Positions 1 to 16,182 of a stretch of 64,000 nt of DNA are shown here, one piece after another. A model generated the notes under the pieces. It was not told the origin of the DNA, made no database searches, and saw only the letters and a program-made list of their open reading frames with translations. The position numbers were made by a program, and so were the translations under genes. Source of the stretch: Maylandia zebra (taxonomy: Eukaryota; Chordata; Actinopteri; Cichliformes; Cichlidae); contig NC_135178.1 of NCBI RefSeq assembly GCF_041146795.1, forward strand, positions 4,904,844-4,968,843, written 5' to 3'. The number at the start of each line of letters is the position of its first letter. The first letter of the stretch is position 1.

Positions 1-764
1 GGGTGCACCCTCGACAGGTCACCAGTCTGTTACAGGGCTAACACATAGACGCAGAAAACCATTCGCACCTATCGCCAATTTACACTCTTCGATTACCTAT
101 TGCCACTAACTGCAGGTCGTTGGACTGTGGCAGGAAGCAGGAAGCCGGAGTACAAGGAAAGAACCCACGCAAACACAGGAAGAACATGCCAACTCCACAC
201 AGAGCGACGGTAGAGCTGAACTCAAGACCTTCTTCCTGTGCGGTAACGGTGCTAACCACTGTGCCGCCCGCGTGTGAGCAACCGTCTCCCAGAAATTTAA
301 AAAAGTTCAGTTACTTTCTTTCAAGCTGCTTACACTACATTGACTTTTGTTTTTACACAATCTCAGAAGAGGAGAGCCACTGAGGGAACGCCTTCCGCCC
401 TCCGACGCCTCCACCGTGACCTCCACTTCTGAGAGGAATTGCCCACAGATCAAGCATGGAGTGTGCCTGAATGGACATACAGAACTCCAAGGTTCGGCCC
501 AGTGTTGAGGGTTTTCCCAAAGGAGAGGGCCCGGCGGGCGGTGCCTCACAGCCCTCTGCCTCTGGGAGTGGCCCCTTTCTACTAAGGAGGCAAGAGGTGG
601 CCAGGAGTCTGTCAGCGAGTTCTGCATGTCCTGGTGACCCTCCACCTGTGTCACAGGTGGGTGCAGTCTGATCTATCTAGTGAAAGTCTAGACAGACCAG
701 ACCAGCTCAACCACACAGACACTTCCTACCTGATTTGAGGACAAAAGCAGAGTATGCAATATGT

Positions 765-818
<54 letters not shown>

Positions 819-1049
819 TCAGTTGAAAGGGACAGAAGAAATGGCAAAAGTGAGAATATCTCACACACACACAACAGAGGGGGAAGAGATAGAGAAATTG
901 GCAAATGTGAGATCATGCTAAGCAGCTTGAACTGAAAGTGACTGGAAATGTTTACGTTAGATCAGCCACCCATCCATTCTCTGCTGTGTTTCTTTTCCAG
1001 TGTCACAGGGCAGCTCGAGCCTATCCCAGCTATCTTAGGGCGAGAAGCA
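1..1049 (+). repeat. Satellite monomer 1, type A'
   Basis: Type A' is marked by an extra gcaggaa-type duplication near 127-147 and by aaaaaag before the ttcagttac motif. The CA tract is about 48 bp (near 769-816). Nearly identical to monomer 9, including the acacaatctc variant near 355. Confidence 0.95.
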
Positions 1050-1810
1050 GGGTGCACCCTCGACAGGTCACCAGTCTGTTACAGGGCTAACACATAGACG
1101 CAGAAAACCATTCGCACCTATCGCCAATTTACACTCTTCGATTACCTATTGCCACTAACTGCAGGTCGTTGGACTGTGGCAGGAAGCCGGAGTACAAGGA
1201 AAGAACCCACGCAAACACAGGAAGAACATGCAAACTCCACACAGAGCGACGGTAGAGCTGAACTCAAGACCTTCTTCCTGTGCGGTAACGGTGCTAACCA
1301 CTGTGCCGCCCGCGTGTGAGCAACCGTCTCCCAGAAATTTAAAAAAGTTCAGTTACTTTCTTTCAAGCTGCTTACACTACATTGACTTATGTTTTTACAT
1401 AATCTCAGAAGAGGAGAGCCACTGAGGGAACGCCTTCCGCCCTCCAACGCCTCCACCGTGACCTCCACTTCTGAGAGGAATTGCCCACAGATCAAGCATG
1501 GAGTGTGCCTGAATGGACATACAGAACTCCAAGGTTCGGCCCAGTGTTGAGGGTTTTCCCAAAGGAGAGGGCCCGGCGGGCGGTGCCTCACAGCCCTCTG
1601 CCTCTGGGAGTGGCCCCTTTCTACTAAGGAGGCAAGAGGTGGCCAGGAGTCTGTCAGCGAGTTCTGCATGTCCTGGTGACCCTCCACCTGTGTCACAGGT
1701 GGGTGCAGTCTGATCTATCTAGTGAAAGTCTAGACAGACCAGACCAGCTCAACCACACAGACACTTCCTACCTGATTTGAGGACAAAAGCAGAGTATGCA
1801 ATATGTGGGA

Positions 1811-1858
<48 letters not shown>

Positions 1859-2099
1859 CACTCACAGATCAGTTGAAAGGGACAGAAGAAATGGCAAAAG
1901 TGAGAATATCTCACACACACACAACAGAGGGGGAAGAGATAGAGAAATTGGCAAATGTGAGATCATGCTAAGCAGCTTGAACTGAAAGTGACTGGAAATG
2001 TTTACGTTTGATCAGCCACCCATCCATTCTCTGCTGTGTTTCTTTTCCAGTGTCACAGGGCAGCTCGAGCCTATGCCAGCTATCTTAGGGCGAGAAGCA
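1050..2099 (+). repeat. Satellite monomer 2, type A
   Basis: Lacks the A' duplication and carries the aaaaaag variant. The CA tract, near 1813-1850, ends in ctcacactcactcac. Confidence 0.95.
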
Positions 2100-2860
2100 G
2101 GGTGCACCCTCGACAGGTCACCAGTCTGTTACAGGGCTAACACATAGAAACAGAAAACCATTCGCACCTATCACCAATTTACACTCTTCGATTACCTATT
2201 GCCACTAACTGCAGGTCGTTGGACTGTGGCAGGAAGCCGGAGTACAAGGAAAGAACCCACGCAAACACAGGAAGAACATGCAAACTCCACACAGAGCGAC
2301 GGTAGAGCTGAACTCAAGACCTTGTTCCTGTGCGGTAACGGTGCTAACCACTGTGCCGCCCGCGTGTGAGCAACCGTCTCCCAGAAATTTATACAAGTTC
2401 AGTTACTTTCTTTCAAGCTGCTTACACTACATTGACTTGTGTTTTTACATAATCTCAGAAGAGGAGAGCCACTGAGGGAACGCCTTCCGCCCTCCAACGC
2501 CTCCACCGTGACCTCCACTTCTGAGAGGAATTGCCCACAGATCAAGCATGGAGTGTGCCTGAATGGACATACAGAACTCCAAGGTTCGGCCCAGTGTTGA
2601 GGGTTTTCCCAAAGGAGAGGGCCCGGCGGGCGGTGCCTCACAGCCCTCTGCCTCTGGGAGTGGCCCCTTTCTACTAAGGAGGCAAGAGGTAGCCAGGAGT
2701 CTGTCAGCGAGTTCTGCATGTCCTGGTGACCCTCCACCTGTTTCACAGGTGGGTGCAGCCTGATCTATCTAGTGAAAGTCTAGACAGACCAGACCAGCTC
2801 AACCACACAGACACTTCCTACCTGATTTGAGGACAAAAGCAGAGTATGCAATATGTGGGA

Positions 2861-2907
<47 letters not shown>

Positions 2908-3151
2908 ACTCACTCACAGATCAGTTGAAAGGGACAGAAGAAATGGCAAAAGTGAGAATATCTCACACATACACAACAGAGGGGGAAGAGATAGAGAAAT
3001 TGGCAAATGTGAGATCATGCTAAGCAGCTTGAACTGAAAGTGACTGGAAATGTTTACGTTAGATCAGCCACCCATCCATTCTCTGCTGTGTTTCTTTTCC
3101 AGTGTCACAGGGCAGCTCGAGCCTATCCCAGCTATCTTAGGGCGAGAAGCA
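2100..3151 (+). repeat. Satellite monomer 3, type B
   Basis: Type B is marked by aaacagaaa instead of cgcagaaa near the start, atacaag instead of aaaaaag, and gtttcacagg plus gcagcc near 2740-2760. CA tract near 2863-2900. Confidence 0.95.
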
Positions 3152-3912
3152 GGGTGCACCCTCGACAGGTCACCAGTCTGTTACAGGGCTAACACATAGA
3201 CGCAGAAAACCATTCGCACCTATCGCCAATTTACACTCTTCGATTACCTATTGCCACTAACTGCAGGTCGTTGGACTGTGGCAGGAAGCCGGAGTACAAG
3301 GAAAGAACCCACGCAAACACAGGAAGAACATGCCAACTCCACACAGAGCGACGGTAGAGCTGAACTCAAGACCTTCTTCCTGTGCGGTAACGGTGCTAAC
3401 CACTGTGCCGCCCGCGTGTGAGCAACCGTCTCCCAGAAATTTAAAAAAGTTCAGTTACTTTCTTTCAAGCTGCTTACACTACATTGACTTATGTTTTTAC
3501 ATAATCTCAGAAGAGGAGAGCCACTGAGGGAACGCCTTCCGCCCTCCAACGCCTCCACCGTGACCTCCACTTCTGAGAGGAATTGCCCACAGATCAAGCA
3601 TGGAGTGTGCCTGAATGGACATACAGAACTCCAAGGTTCGGCCCAGTGTTGAGGGTTTTCCCAAAGGAGAGGGCCCGGCGGGCGGTGCCTCACAGCCCTC
3701 TGCCTCTGGGAGTGGCCCCTTTCTACTAAGGAGGCAAGAGGTGGCCAGGAGTCTGTCAGCGAGTTCTGCATGTCCTGGTGACCCTCCACCTGTGTCACAG
3801 GTGGGTGCAGTCTGATCTATCTAGTGAAAGTCTAGACAGACCAGACCAGCTCAACCACACAGACACTTCCTACCTGATTTGAGGACAAAAGCAGAGTATG
3901 CAATATGTGGGA

Positions 3913-3975
<63 letters not shown>

Positions 3976-4213
3976 TCACAGATCAGTTGAAAGGGACAGA
4001 AGAAATGGCAAAAGTGAGAATATCTCACACACACACAACAGAGGGGGAAGAGATAGAGAAATTGGCAAATGTGAGATCATGCTAAGCAGCTTGAACTGAA
4101 AGTGACTGGAAATGTTTACGTTTGATCAGCCACCCATCCATTCTCTGCTGTGTTTCTTTTCCAGTGTCACAGGGCAGCTCGAGCCTATGCCAGCTATCTT
4201 AGGGCGAGAAGCA
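3152..4213 (+). repeat. Satellite monomer 4, type A
   Basis: Type A markers. It directly follows a B monomer, so the A' monomer expected at this place in the higher-order repeat is missing. CA tract near 3917-3971. Confidence 0.95.
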
Positions 4214-4970
4214 GGGTGCACCCTCGACAGGTCACCAGTCTGTTACAGGGCTAACACATAGAAACAGAAAACCATTCGCACCTGTCACCAATTTACACTC
4301 TTCGATTACCTATTGCCACTAACTGCAGGTCGTTGGACTGTGGCAGGAAGCCGGAGTACAAGGAAAGAACCCACGCAAACACAGGAAGAACATGCAAACT
4401 CCACACAGAGCGACGGTAGAGCTGAACTCAAGACCTTCTTCCTGTGCGGTAACGGTGCTAACCACTGTGCCGCCCGCGTGTGAGCAACCGTCTCCCAGAA
4501 ATTTATACAAGTTCAGTTACTTTCTTTCAAGCTGCTTACACTACATTGACTTGTGTTTTTACATAATCTCAGAAGAGGAGAGCCACTGAGGGAACGCCTT
4601 CCGCCCTCCGACGCCTCCACCGTGACCTCCACTTCTGAGAGGAATTGCCCACAGATCAAGCATGGAGTGTGCCTGAATGGACATACAGAACTCCAAGGTT
4701 CGGCCCAGTGTTGAGGGTTTTCCCAAAGGAGAGGGCCCGGCGGGCGGTGCCTCACAGCCCTCTGCCTCTGGGAGTGGCCCCTTTCTACTAAGGAGGCAAG
4801 AGGTGGCCAGGAGTCTGTCAGCGAGTTCTGCATGTCCTGGTGACCCTCCACCTGTTTCACAGGTGGGTGCAGCCTGATCTATCTAGTGAAAGTCTAGACA
4901 GACCAGACCAGCTCAACCACACAGACACTTCCTACCTGATTTGAGGACAAAAGCAGAGTATGCAATATGT

Positions 4971-5038
<68 letters not shown>

Positions 5039-5271
5039 GATCAGTTGAAAGGGACAGAAGAAATGGCAAAAGTGAGAATATCTCACACACACACAACAGA
5101 GGGGGAAGAGATAGAGAAATTGGCAAATGTGAGATCATGCTAAGCAGCTTGAACTGAAAGTGACTGGAAATGTTTACGTTAGATCAGCCACCCATCCATT
5201 CTCTGCTGTGTTTCTTTTCCAGTGTCACAGGGCAGCTCGAGCCTATGCCAGCTATCTTAGGGCGAGAAGCA
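4214..5271 (+). repeat. Satellite monomer 5, type B
   Basis: Type B markers (aaacagaaa, atacaag, gtttcacagg). CA tract near 4975-5033. Confidence 0.95.
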
Positions 5272-7526
<2,255 letters not shown>

Positions 7527-8548
7527 GGGTGCACCCTCGACAGGTCACCAGTCTGTTACAGGGCTAACACATAGAAACAGAAAACCATTCGCACCTATCA
7601 CCAATTTACACTCTTCGATTACCTATTGCCACTAACTGCAGGTCGTTGGACTGTGGCAGGAAGCCGGAGTACAAGGAAAGAACCCACGCAAACACAGGAA
7701 GAACATGCAAACTCCACACAGAGCGACGGTAGAGCTGAACTCAAGACCTTCTTCCTGTGCGGTAACGGTGCTAACCACTGTGCCGCCCGCGTGTGAGCAA
7801 CCGTCTCCCAGAAATTTATACAAGTTCAGTTACTTTCTTTCAAGCTGCTTACACTACATTGACTTGTGTTTTTACATAATCTCAGAAGAGGAGAGCCACT
7901 GAGGGAACGCCTTCCGCCCTCCAACGCCTCCACCGTGACCTCCACTTCTGAGAGGAATTGCCCACAGATCAAGCATGGAGTGTGCCTGAATGGACATACA
8001 GAACTCCAAGGTTCGGCCCAGTGTTGAGGGTTTTCCCAAAGGAGAGGGCCCGGCGGGCGGTGCCTCACAGCCCTCTGCCTCTGGGAGTGGCCCCTTTCTA
8101 CTAAGGAGGCAAGAGGTGGCCAGGAGTCTGTCAGCGAGTTCTGCATGTCCTGGTGACCCTCCACCTGTTTCACAGGTGGGTGCAGCCTGATCTATCTAGT
8201 GAAAGTCTAGACAGACCAGACCAGCTCAACCACACAGACACTTCCTACCTGATTTGAGGACAAAAGCAGAGTATGCAATATGTGGGACAAACACACACAC
8301 ACACACTCACTCACAGATCAGTTGAAAGGGACAGAAGAAATGGCAAAAGTGAGAATATCTCACACACACACAACAGAGGGGGAAGAGATAGAGAAATTGG
8401 CAAATGTGAGATCATGCTAAGCAGCTTGAACTGAAAGTGACTGGAAATGTTTACGTTTGATCAGCCACCCATCCATTCTCTGCTGTGTTTCTTTTCCAGT
8501 GTCACAGGGCAGCTCGAGCCTATCCCAGCTATCTTAGGGCGAGAAGCA
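7527..8548 (+). repeat. Satellite monomer 8, type B, shortest CA tract
   Basis: Type B markers. The CA tract has contracted to roughly 16 bp near 8290-8305, giving the shortest monomer (1022 bp). Confidence 0.95.
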
Positions 8549-9643
<1,095 letters not shown>

Positions 9644-10225
9644 GGGTGCACCCTCGACAGGTCACCAGTCTGTTACAGGGCTAACACAGATACAGACAAC
9701 CCTAGACACTTAAGAGCATTTCAGAGTTTCTCCACAAACTAGGATTTTGGAAAGAGGCCGGAGCACGTGGAGTGAACCCCCACAAACACTTTGAGGACAT
9801 GAGAAATCCATACAGAAAGACCTCAGCCTGATAGTGGAGTTGAACTCAGGACCTTCTTGCTGTGCGGGCAACTATATTAACCACTGTGCCACCGTGTTGC
9901 CCTTGTTTGTTCACCCGTCAATGAATTCATTTACTTCATTACTAAGCTTCTTACCTTTACACATGCACCCACACACAGGGGAAAGAGCTAGAGGAAATGG
10001 CAAATGTTAGATGATAATCTCTCTCTCACTCACACACACAAGACAAGGGGAGAGAGAAAGAAGAAATGACAAATGTGAGATCATCGCACGCACACACACA
10101 CACTCACAAACACACAAGCACACAAACAGACACACACAGGGGATAGAGATAGAGGAAATGGCAAATGTGAGATCAAGCTAAGCAGGTTGAATCAAAAGTG
10201 ACTGGACATATTTACGTTTGATCAA
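9644..10225 (+). repeat. Decayed edge monomer of the satellite
   Basis: The first ~45 bp match the monomer start, then similarity drops sharply. Diverged matches continue (ggccggagcacgtgg, gaactcaggaccttcttgctgtgcgg, ctaaccactgtgcc). The 3' end again resembles the monomer tail (gaggaaatggcaaatgtgagatcaagctaagcag near 10150-10185). The monomer middle is missing, and the tail motif 'aaatg(g/a)caaatgt(g/t)aga' occurs three times (near 9995, 10065 and 10160). This looks like an old monomer at the array edge that escaped homogenisation. Confidence 0.8.
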
Positions 10226-10237
10226 CGGTCTCCAAAA

Positions 10238-10805
10238 TGTGAGTGAAGTTGGCCCCCCCACCTTCTTCAAATCCAACAAAAGTGGTATCAAACGTTTGTG
10301 CTACGTTTGTGCTGCAAAATTTTCGTTTGTGCTGCTATCATTTTAAAGATATTAATAAAAATTTCTAGAGGTCATCAGAGGTCAACCAGCCCCCTCATAT
10401 TAATGGAATCAAGCAAAATTGGTGTCAATCAGTTGTGCTATGTTTGTGCTGGTTTGTGCTGCTAAAATTGTTGTTTGTGCCGCTATCATTTTAAAAATAT
10501 TAATAAAACAACGTCTTGATGCGTGCTTAATCATCCGGGTAAGTAAATTCCAAAAGGTTGATTCTGTTCATCCGGACACTTTCAGTGGGAGAAACGTTTC
10601 GTCACTCATCCAAGTGACTTCTTCAGTCTCAGCTGACTGCAGTTTTCCCCAATCTTATAAACAGTACATTTGACCTTTACATTTTCATTAATGTCTTTGA
10701 AAACAGAAGCAGCACAAACGACAATTTTAGCAGCACAAACATAGCACAAACATTTGATACCACTTTTGTTGGATTTGAAGAGTGAGTGAAGTTGGCCCCC
10801 CCGCT
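10238..10805. mobile_element. Inverted-repeat element with GAAACGT-type core
   Basis: An arm at ~10262-10365 (caaatccaacaaaagtggta, then repeated tttgtgctgc words) reappears inverted at ~10676-10780. A second, diverged direct arm lies at ~10385-10510. The whole is flanked by a direct repeat gtgagtgaagttggccccccc (~10238-10258 and ~10784-10804). The middle (10520-10675) carries a motif common in fish DNA (gggagaaacgtttcgtcact, then tgacttcttcagtc). No protein is encoded. It may be a foldback or Penelope-related non-autonomous element; the class is uncertain. Confidence 0.6.
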
Positions 10806-12335
10806 CACGTCTCCAAGACATTTAAATGGATGTGCTGCAGGGATTGTCATAACATAACCTGATTAACATGTTATCTGCTGACTGTTAGGGGTCGACAAGC
10901 AAAACGAGCTCCTGGTACAAAATGCCTTACTGTTTCCCATTACCACAAATGATGCAAAGGTTGCTCTCCACAAATGTGGGCATAGTGTGCTATGAGTGCG
11001 ACATAAAACTGTAGAGATAGAGCTTATGTGAGATGTTTGTGTGATGCTATAACAGAGCCGCAACAAATTTTTTGAAGTGATCAGCAATAGCTGTGAAGCT
11101 ATTCATTACTGAGTTCATGTTTGGAACTTTGATTTCTGTTTGTTTTTCTGTTTGTTTTCAATAAATTGGATGCTCAAAAAATGCTTTTGTCCAATTTCTG
11201 CTTGTTGCATGTTGAAGCTCTACTTGGAACCTTGTTAAGATCCAACCATGCAAAATATGACTTTTTTATTTTTTTGTTGCAATTTTTCAAGAGGTCTTAA
11301 ACTTTTGATCGGGACTGTATCTCTATTCAGACCAGCTTGATTGTGACATCACAGAACAGAACCTCCCTGCAGTCTGTTGTTTTTATTGTGTGTGTGTTTT
11401 TTTTTAAATCTGCCATTGCTTTAGATATTTCAACCTTTTTGAAAATTATTTTCTTTTGCAGTTAGGATCCTTATTTGCTTTAAATCCATCACAGTACAGC
11501 AAACTAACCTTTTTAAACACAACCGAGTATTTTCCTGCAGCCTTTAAGTAACACAGTCTACCTAAGTTTGATTTGTAGCACGTTTCACACTATGTAAAAA
11601 ACATAATGTTACCTGTACAGACCCAGTATGTGATTTAAAAACACGAGGACTTACACGTGATCTTTAAATGAGGAGTCCTTACCTTTAAATGTAACGTCTC
11701 TTCTTCCTCTCCTGTCTTGTCTTTCTAAACCTTCTTCTTGTCTCAGCTTGATTTCTTGTTTCTTCGTGTCAAACACCGCAGCCGGCGATTTGGCTACCAA
11801 CGCACTGTGCTACACACTACACACAGTTTGTGTGTGCTGACATTTGTTGAGCTGATAGAAACGCTGCATTTGAAATTATCTGCCAATTAAAAAAAAAAAA
11901 AGTCACTCCCTTTATGCGTCTTCCTCTTCGGATAGGTAGATCCCAACGTACCGAAGCCGCAACTTAGGGACACATGCCGTTTTTCCGGTCTTGTGGCAAA
12001 AAGAAAAAGAAAAAAAGAAGAAAAAACCCCAAGTGTCCCACTCTTAACTCCTGACCTTTTCAAATGTCCACAAAATCCGCATTGACTCTACAACTTCCTT
12101 TATCTTCGTTCCCATGGTAACGAAGGGATACACATATTTATAAAGGAGAATGCGCTTCTATCTGATTCTATCTGAAAAACCGTTGAGAAGTGCTGTGGTT
12201 TTTAGCCCCACTTATTTGCGCTCTTCCTCTCCTTCATCGGGTGCAGCTTCACCTAGGGATGGATGGACACACACACACACACCCACTGCTCCACCCCTCC
12301 CCTGATGCTGCTCAGCCACAAACCACACCCCGCCA
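10806..12335. other. No gene seen
   Basis: AT-rich sequence with short homopolymers (11398-11406, 11888-11900) and a purine-rich stretch near 11998-12030. No open frame with recognisable protein similarity, no tRNA and no clear repeat family. Confidence 0.6.
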
Positions 12336-14055
12336 CAGGCACGTGCAGAGGGGGGGCTAGAGGGGCTTGAGCACCCGCCCCTTTCCTGATGGGTGCCCAA
12401 AGTGCCCTTTTGTTGAGGCAACTTTTTAAAAAAAAATTATTTATTTTTTTATGTGTGTGTGTGTGCGTGCGGAGTCTTGTCTGTGCCCATCAACAATAAT
12501 ATTTAACTATTAATCACAGTTTTGCTAAATAAAAGGATCTGGCTTGCATCAGTCACATGATCACATTTAACCAATGATCGCCCTTGACGGCAGAACGCGC
12601 TGGTTACGAGCCGGGAACGAGCTCACAAAGAGCACGCGCATTTGTTGCGGTCCGGAGCTGTAGGAGAAACACAAGTTAACTCAGAGACACAGACTGATGC
12701 GACAAACCCAGTAAGTAGGTGCACAGCGTGCACTGTAGTGTATAGCACCCAGGAGTATTAGCTTATTACGTACACGTTGGTAAGTTGTCTTGTGGCAACT
12801 GACGAACTGAAACAAACGAGCGTGCTGTGTGTGCAACAGCGCGACAAACATTACCTGTCCTTTTATTAACTGCACAAGCAGTGCTGGTCACAGCTGCTGG
12901 CTACCTGTGTAAGGCTGTCATGGATCTGTAGCTCTGTCACCGTTTTAGGGAACATATTTAGTTTTAAAGTAAGTTTCCGGGCTTTTCCTGCCTTTCTGGA
13001 GGGATTATATTTCACTAAAAAACGATCTAATATGCATGTCCACATAATAATTATTATAATTATAATATATTAAAAACACACGCTGTATTTTAAAGAACAT
13101 ACATTAAGAAGCAGATTATATTAGATTTATATTTTAAATAAGACAAAAGTTGGATTTTACAGCAGTAAAATTATTGTATCTCTGCAGTTTAAAAATGTAA
13201 TAAGCTTTGCCCCTGCACAGAGTGGATAGTGAAACAAATGGAATCATCATAAATACATTATTTCATATTTATTACTTCCCCCTCCTCATTGCGTTATTAT
13301 TGTAGCTCTAGTAATAAATAATAATGTAAGGATTATGGATCAGCACCGTGATGCCCATAGTATATACAGTATTCTGAAGAAGGTCTAAAATGTCACTGTG
13401 TGTGCGTGCATGTGTGTGTTTTATTTAGATGGATTTTTTTAAAAAATATTACTCATGATATAACATTGTCCAGACATGCCTGGTAAGGACATGAGGAGGA
13501 AACAGCAGGAGCTGTGTGAGGCTACTAAAGGCAGTGCTATAACATTTTTCTGTCATCATTTTATTATAGATTAAGTGCAAGAGTTGTTAGGTGTGGATAA
13601 TTAGATTATAGTTTATTGCAATAGCAAGTTGTGCCTTCAAAGGAGCTTGCAAAGACTACGATGACCGGGATGACTGAGAACCTTCACAGACAAGTTGTGC
13701 CTTGTTCTCACATAGCAAGTGGAGAGTGATATATGAAATGATGGGATGGAAGGAAGAAGAGAAGCAAAGAGTGATTCACAGGCAGAGCCTAATTTATTTC
13801 TCACAGCTTTTTGTTGCCTTATGGTTCCAAGCGCTGTCACCAATCTTTGCATTTTGTTATTATCTCATGACACTTGTTTAATCAGCTACCATCTCTCCTG
13901 TGGACTTTTTAATGTCTACAGTCTCAGATCAACACAGCCCTTCTCTTCCCATATTAGATTCTTGATGAATGTGTGTTGTTGTTATTCAACCTGGTTCAAT
14001 GTGCCCCTTTTTAACTTTGAGCACCCGTCCCTTTAAACCTCTCTGCACGGCCCTG
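12336..14055. mobile_element. hAT-type DNA transposon, non-autonomous
   Basis: The left end reads CAGGCACGTGCAGAG. The right end, read on the other strand, is CAGGGCCGTGCAGAG. The element is bounded by an exact 8-bp direct duplication, ccccgcca (12328-12335 and 14056-14063). Terminal inverted repeats starting CAG with 8-bp target duplications define the hAT superfamily. The similarity continues inward (gagcacccgcccctt near 12369; the same words inverted near 14020). The 1.72-kb interior contains no transposase. It carries a nested ~55-bp piece (13640-13693) of another dispersed repeat that is also found at 20.0 and 44.95 kb. Confidence 0.88.
13638..13693 (+). repeat. Short dispersed repeat nested in the hAT element
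   Basis: Shares actacgatgacc, gatgactgagaaccttcac and neighbouring words with the repeat inside both copies of the 1.3-kb duplicated segment (near 20051-20090 and 44951-44990). Orientation is the same. Only the terminal part is present. Confidence 0.75.
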
Positions 14056-14063
14056 CCCCGCCA

Positions 14064-14889
14064 CAGTGCTTTTCAGATTTTTAAAATGTAGTTAATGAAT
14101 TATTCAGTGTGTTTCAAACTAAACTGTTTATAAAACCAACAAAACCCCTAAAAATTAATCTTAACTACGTGTTTTGTCAGTTACTCAAAACATTTTTCTA
14201 AATGAGATAATATGTGGTTTGTGGCTCAGCTGCAGGGAGGGCTTTGGCTGGTGGGTTCAGGGTGTGGTGTCAGGGGATGCTGACCCACACGGCTGTTCTG
14301 CATCATCTGATCATGTTGGGACTGTGTGCTGCACGGGAAGAAGGTGGCTGGAAAACTGCACAAGCAGAAGAAACCAATGACAAACTGTAAATAAAAGCAT
14401 CTACGTGCTTGTAACATGCATGCTTTACACCCTAACTGTTTATTAAGCATAACAAGGTTTTAATAAAATAGACATTGATTTCCTTAAACAATTTAGAAGA
14501 AAAAATAGCAGTCATCATAAAGCTAACAAAAAAAAACACGGAAAAAATGCCTGAATAGCACAAGTGATTAATGCCATCAAGCTAATGCTAAAGAAGCAGC
14601 AGACAATGACAGGTCAACATAAAATAACTAAATCTTAAGGAATGAGTAATAACATAATGTATGATTAACTATATTTCACATTTATGAATGAATTACATTT
14701 TTCAGGTTTATTATCATTATGATTCAGACATAATGCAGCTGTAAAGATCACATTTAGTAGCAAATTTCTCATCAATAGAACCCAACACTAATTATATTTG
14801 ATTTGGAGAGAATTAGAGAGATAGAGAATTAAAAAACACAGCATGGTACATTATTACAAATAAGGCACTCCCACATCAAAAGTAAAACT
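14064..14889. other. No gene seen
   Basis: AT-rich sequence between the hAT element and the RBR relic. Only short open frames without family resemblance occur, and no tandem repeat longer than simple runs. Confidence 0.55.
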
Positions 14890-15319
14890 TGGAAGCTTTG
14901 TGTCTCTGTCATTATTTCTTCTGCCATACAGCTACACCGCTGGAGCATGGTACACAGAAGTCGCTTTAAAAAAATACATTTAGTATAGCTCTTCAGGCAT
15001 AGAAAACATAACTTTACCTTACATCGAGGACAAACAACAAATTTACAATTCCACTTGCTGTACTCAACCAGGAGGTGAGACAGGGACGGATAGAAGGACA
15101 TCCGTGGACTTCCTCCAATGAACCAAAGGTTATCTGGGCAGGTTTGTAGTGTTTTTAGTGATTTTCACAGCAGTCTTTCCAAGGCCGTGGACTCTCCCAT
15201 TCCCTCAAACACTGCAAGCAGAATTCAAACGGCTGTCCATTTACTGCTGTGCACACTTTACAGAGGACATTCAAATCTGATCCATTCTCTCTTATCACAA
15301 TGGATCTGCATTCGGGACA
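14890..15319 (-). pseudogene. Broken RBR-type E3 ubiquitin ligase fragment (IBR/RING-like)
   Basis: Read on the minus strand, an acceptor-like ctccctgtag precedes a frame at 15319-15155 that begins CPECRS and continues with paired cysteines (CKVC, FCLQCL), ending in a stop. A second piece (15127-14890) contains CPSIRPC in one frame and VVCPRCK then CFLCLKSYTKC in another. The cysteine spacing fits the zinc-binding modules of RING-in-between-RING ligases, which pass ubiquitin from E2 through a catalytic cysteine. A frameshift lies between the two halves (near 15070), and no intact RING1 or complete exon chain is visible, so I call it a relic. A ubiquitin-like piece lies close by at 16183-16313 on the opposite strand; teleosts have ubiquitin-like/RBR gene families, but a link is only inferred. 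Confidence 0.55.
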
Positions 15320-15594
15320 CTACAGGGAGACCTCCCTTATGGGGATGCTGCTGACATATTATAAATTGTTATATCTATATTTAGCCTAATGGTAAGGAGA
15401 AATATTACTTTTTTCCACCGTCGAGATCCTTTGAGATCAAAGTGGATCAACAGCTTCACCAAATGAAGCACTATAAAAACTGCACAGGAAAAATATCCCT
15501 AACTTCACCTGTGATCACACAGTAGTTTTCTGTTGCAAAGGGAACAAAGAGAGAGACTTCACTGAGTGAAAAAGGATGAAGATACAAGCTGGTG

Positions 15595-16003
15595 ATGATC
15601 CAGTGCACCTGGTCTCAGGACGTGAAGAAAAAGCCTGATCACCTTCTCCACAAAAACAAGGTGAGCTTAATGTTATGATTGATTTTAGCTTTTCAAGTTA
15701 TGTATGTTACTTTCATAATAGTCACAGATTATATTGCAAACGCAGTGATTGCTGTTATGTGTATGATGACCAAAACTCTCTAAAAAACTGTTATTTCTTG
15801 CTGGCTTTCAATGGAAGATTATACCCATCCATTCAATTGAATTTGTTTTGAAGTCTTTTTCTGCTTTGATTGAGCTTGAAAGTCAAAAACACCACCAACA
15901 AAAAACTTTTAAAACTGCTTTTTGTTTCCTTTTTTCCTTTGAAGAAATCCTGAGCAGGAGGAACCAAACAGCTAAGAGCATCTTGACCACAGTGGGGGAA
16001 AAG
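15595..16003 (+). other. Possible 5' exons upstream of the ubiquitin-like piece
   Basis: An ATG at 15595 opens 22 codons ending exactly at a consensus donor (AAG|gtgagc, 15661). A second exon-like block 15945-16003 has a polypyrimidine acceptor (cctttgaag) and a donor (aag|gtgtgc). The phases of these blocks do not join cleanly with each other or with 16183-16313, so the chain is either wrong or broken. No family is recognised. Confidence 0.25.
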
Positions 16004-16182
16004 GTGTGCACTGAGGATGATTTTGAAATATTAACTTTGTTGTCACTGCTAAGGAGTTTTGGACACAGGAGTGTGTTTAAAATGTGTGCATCTTCAGTGG
16101 TGTTCAGGGAACCTGACATAATAGTTTTTGACATGTTTAAATATTTTGTGAGGTTCATCTCTGTCCTCTGTTGTGTGTGTAG

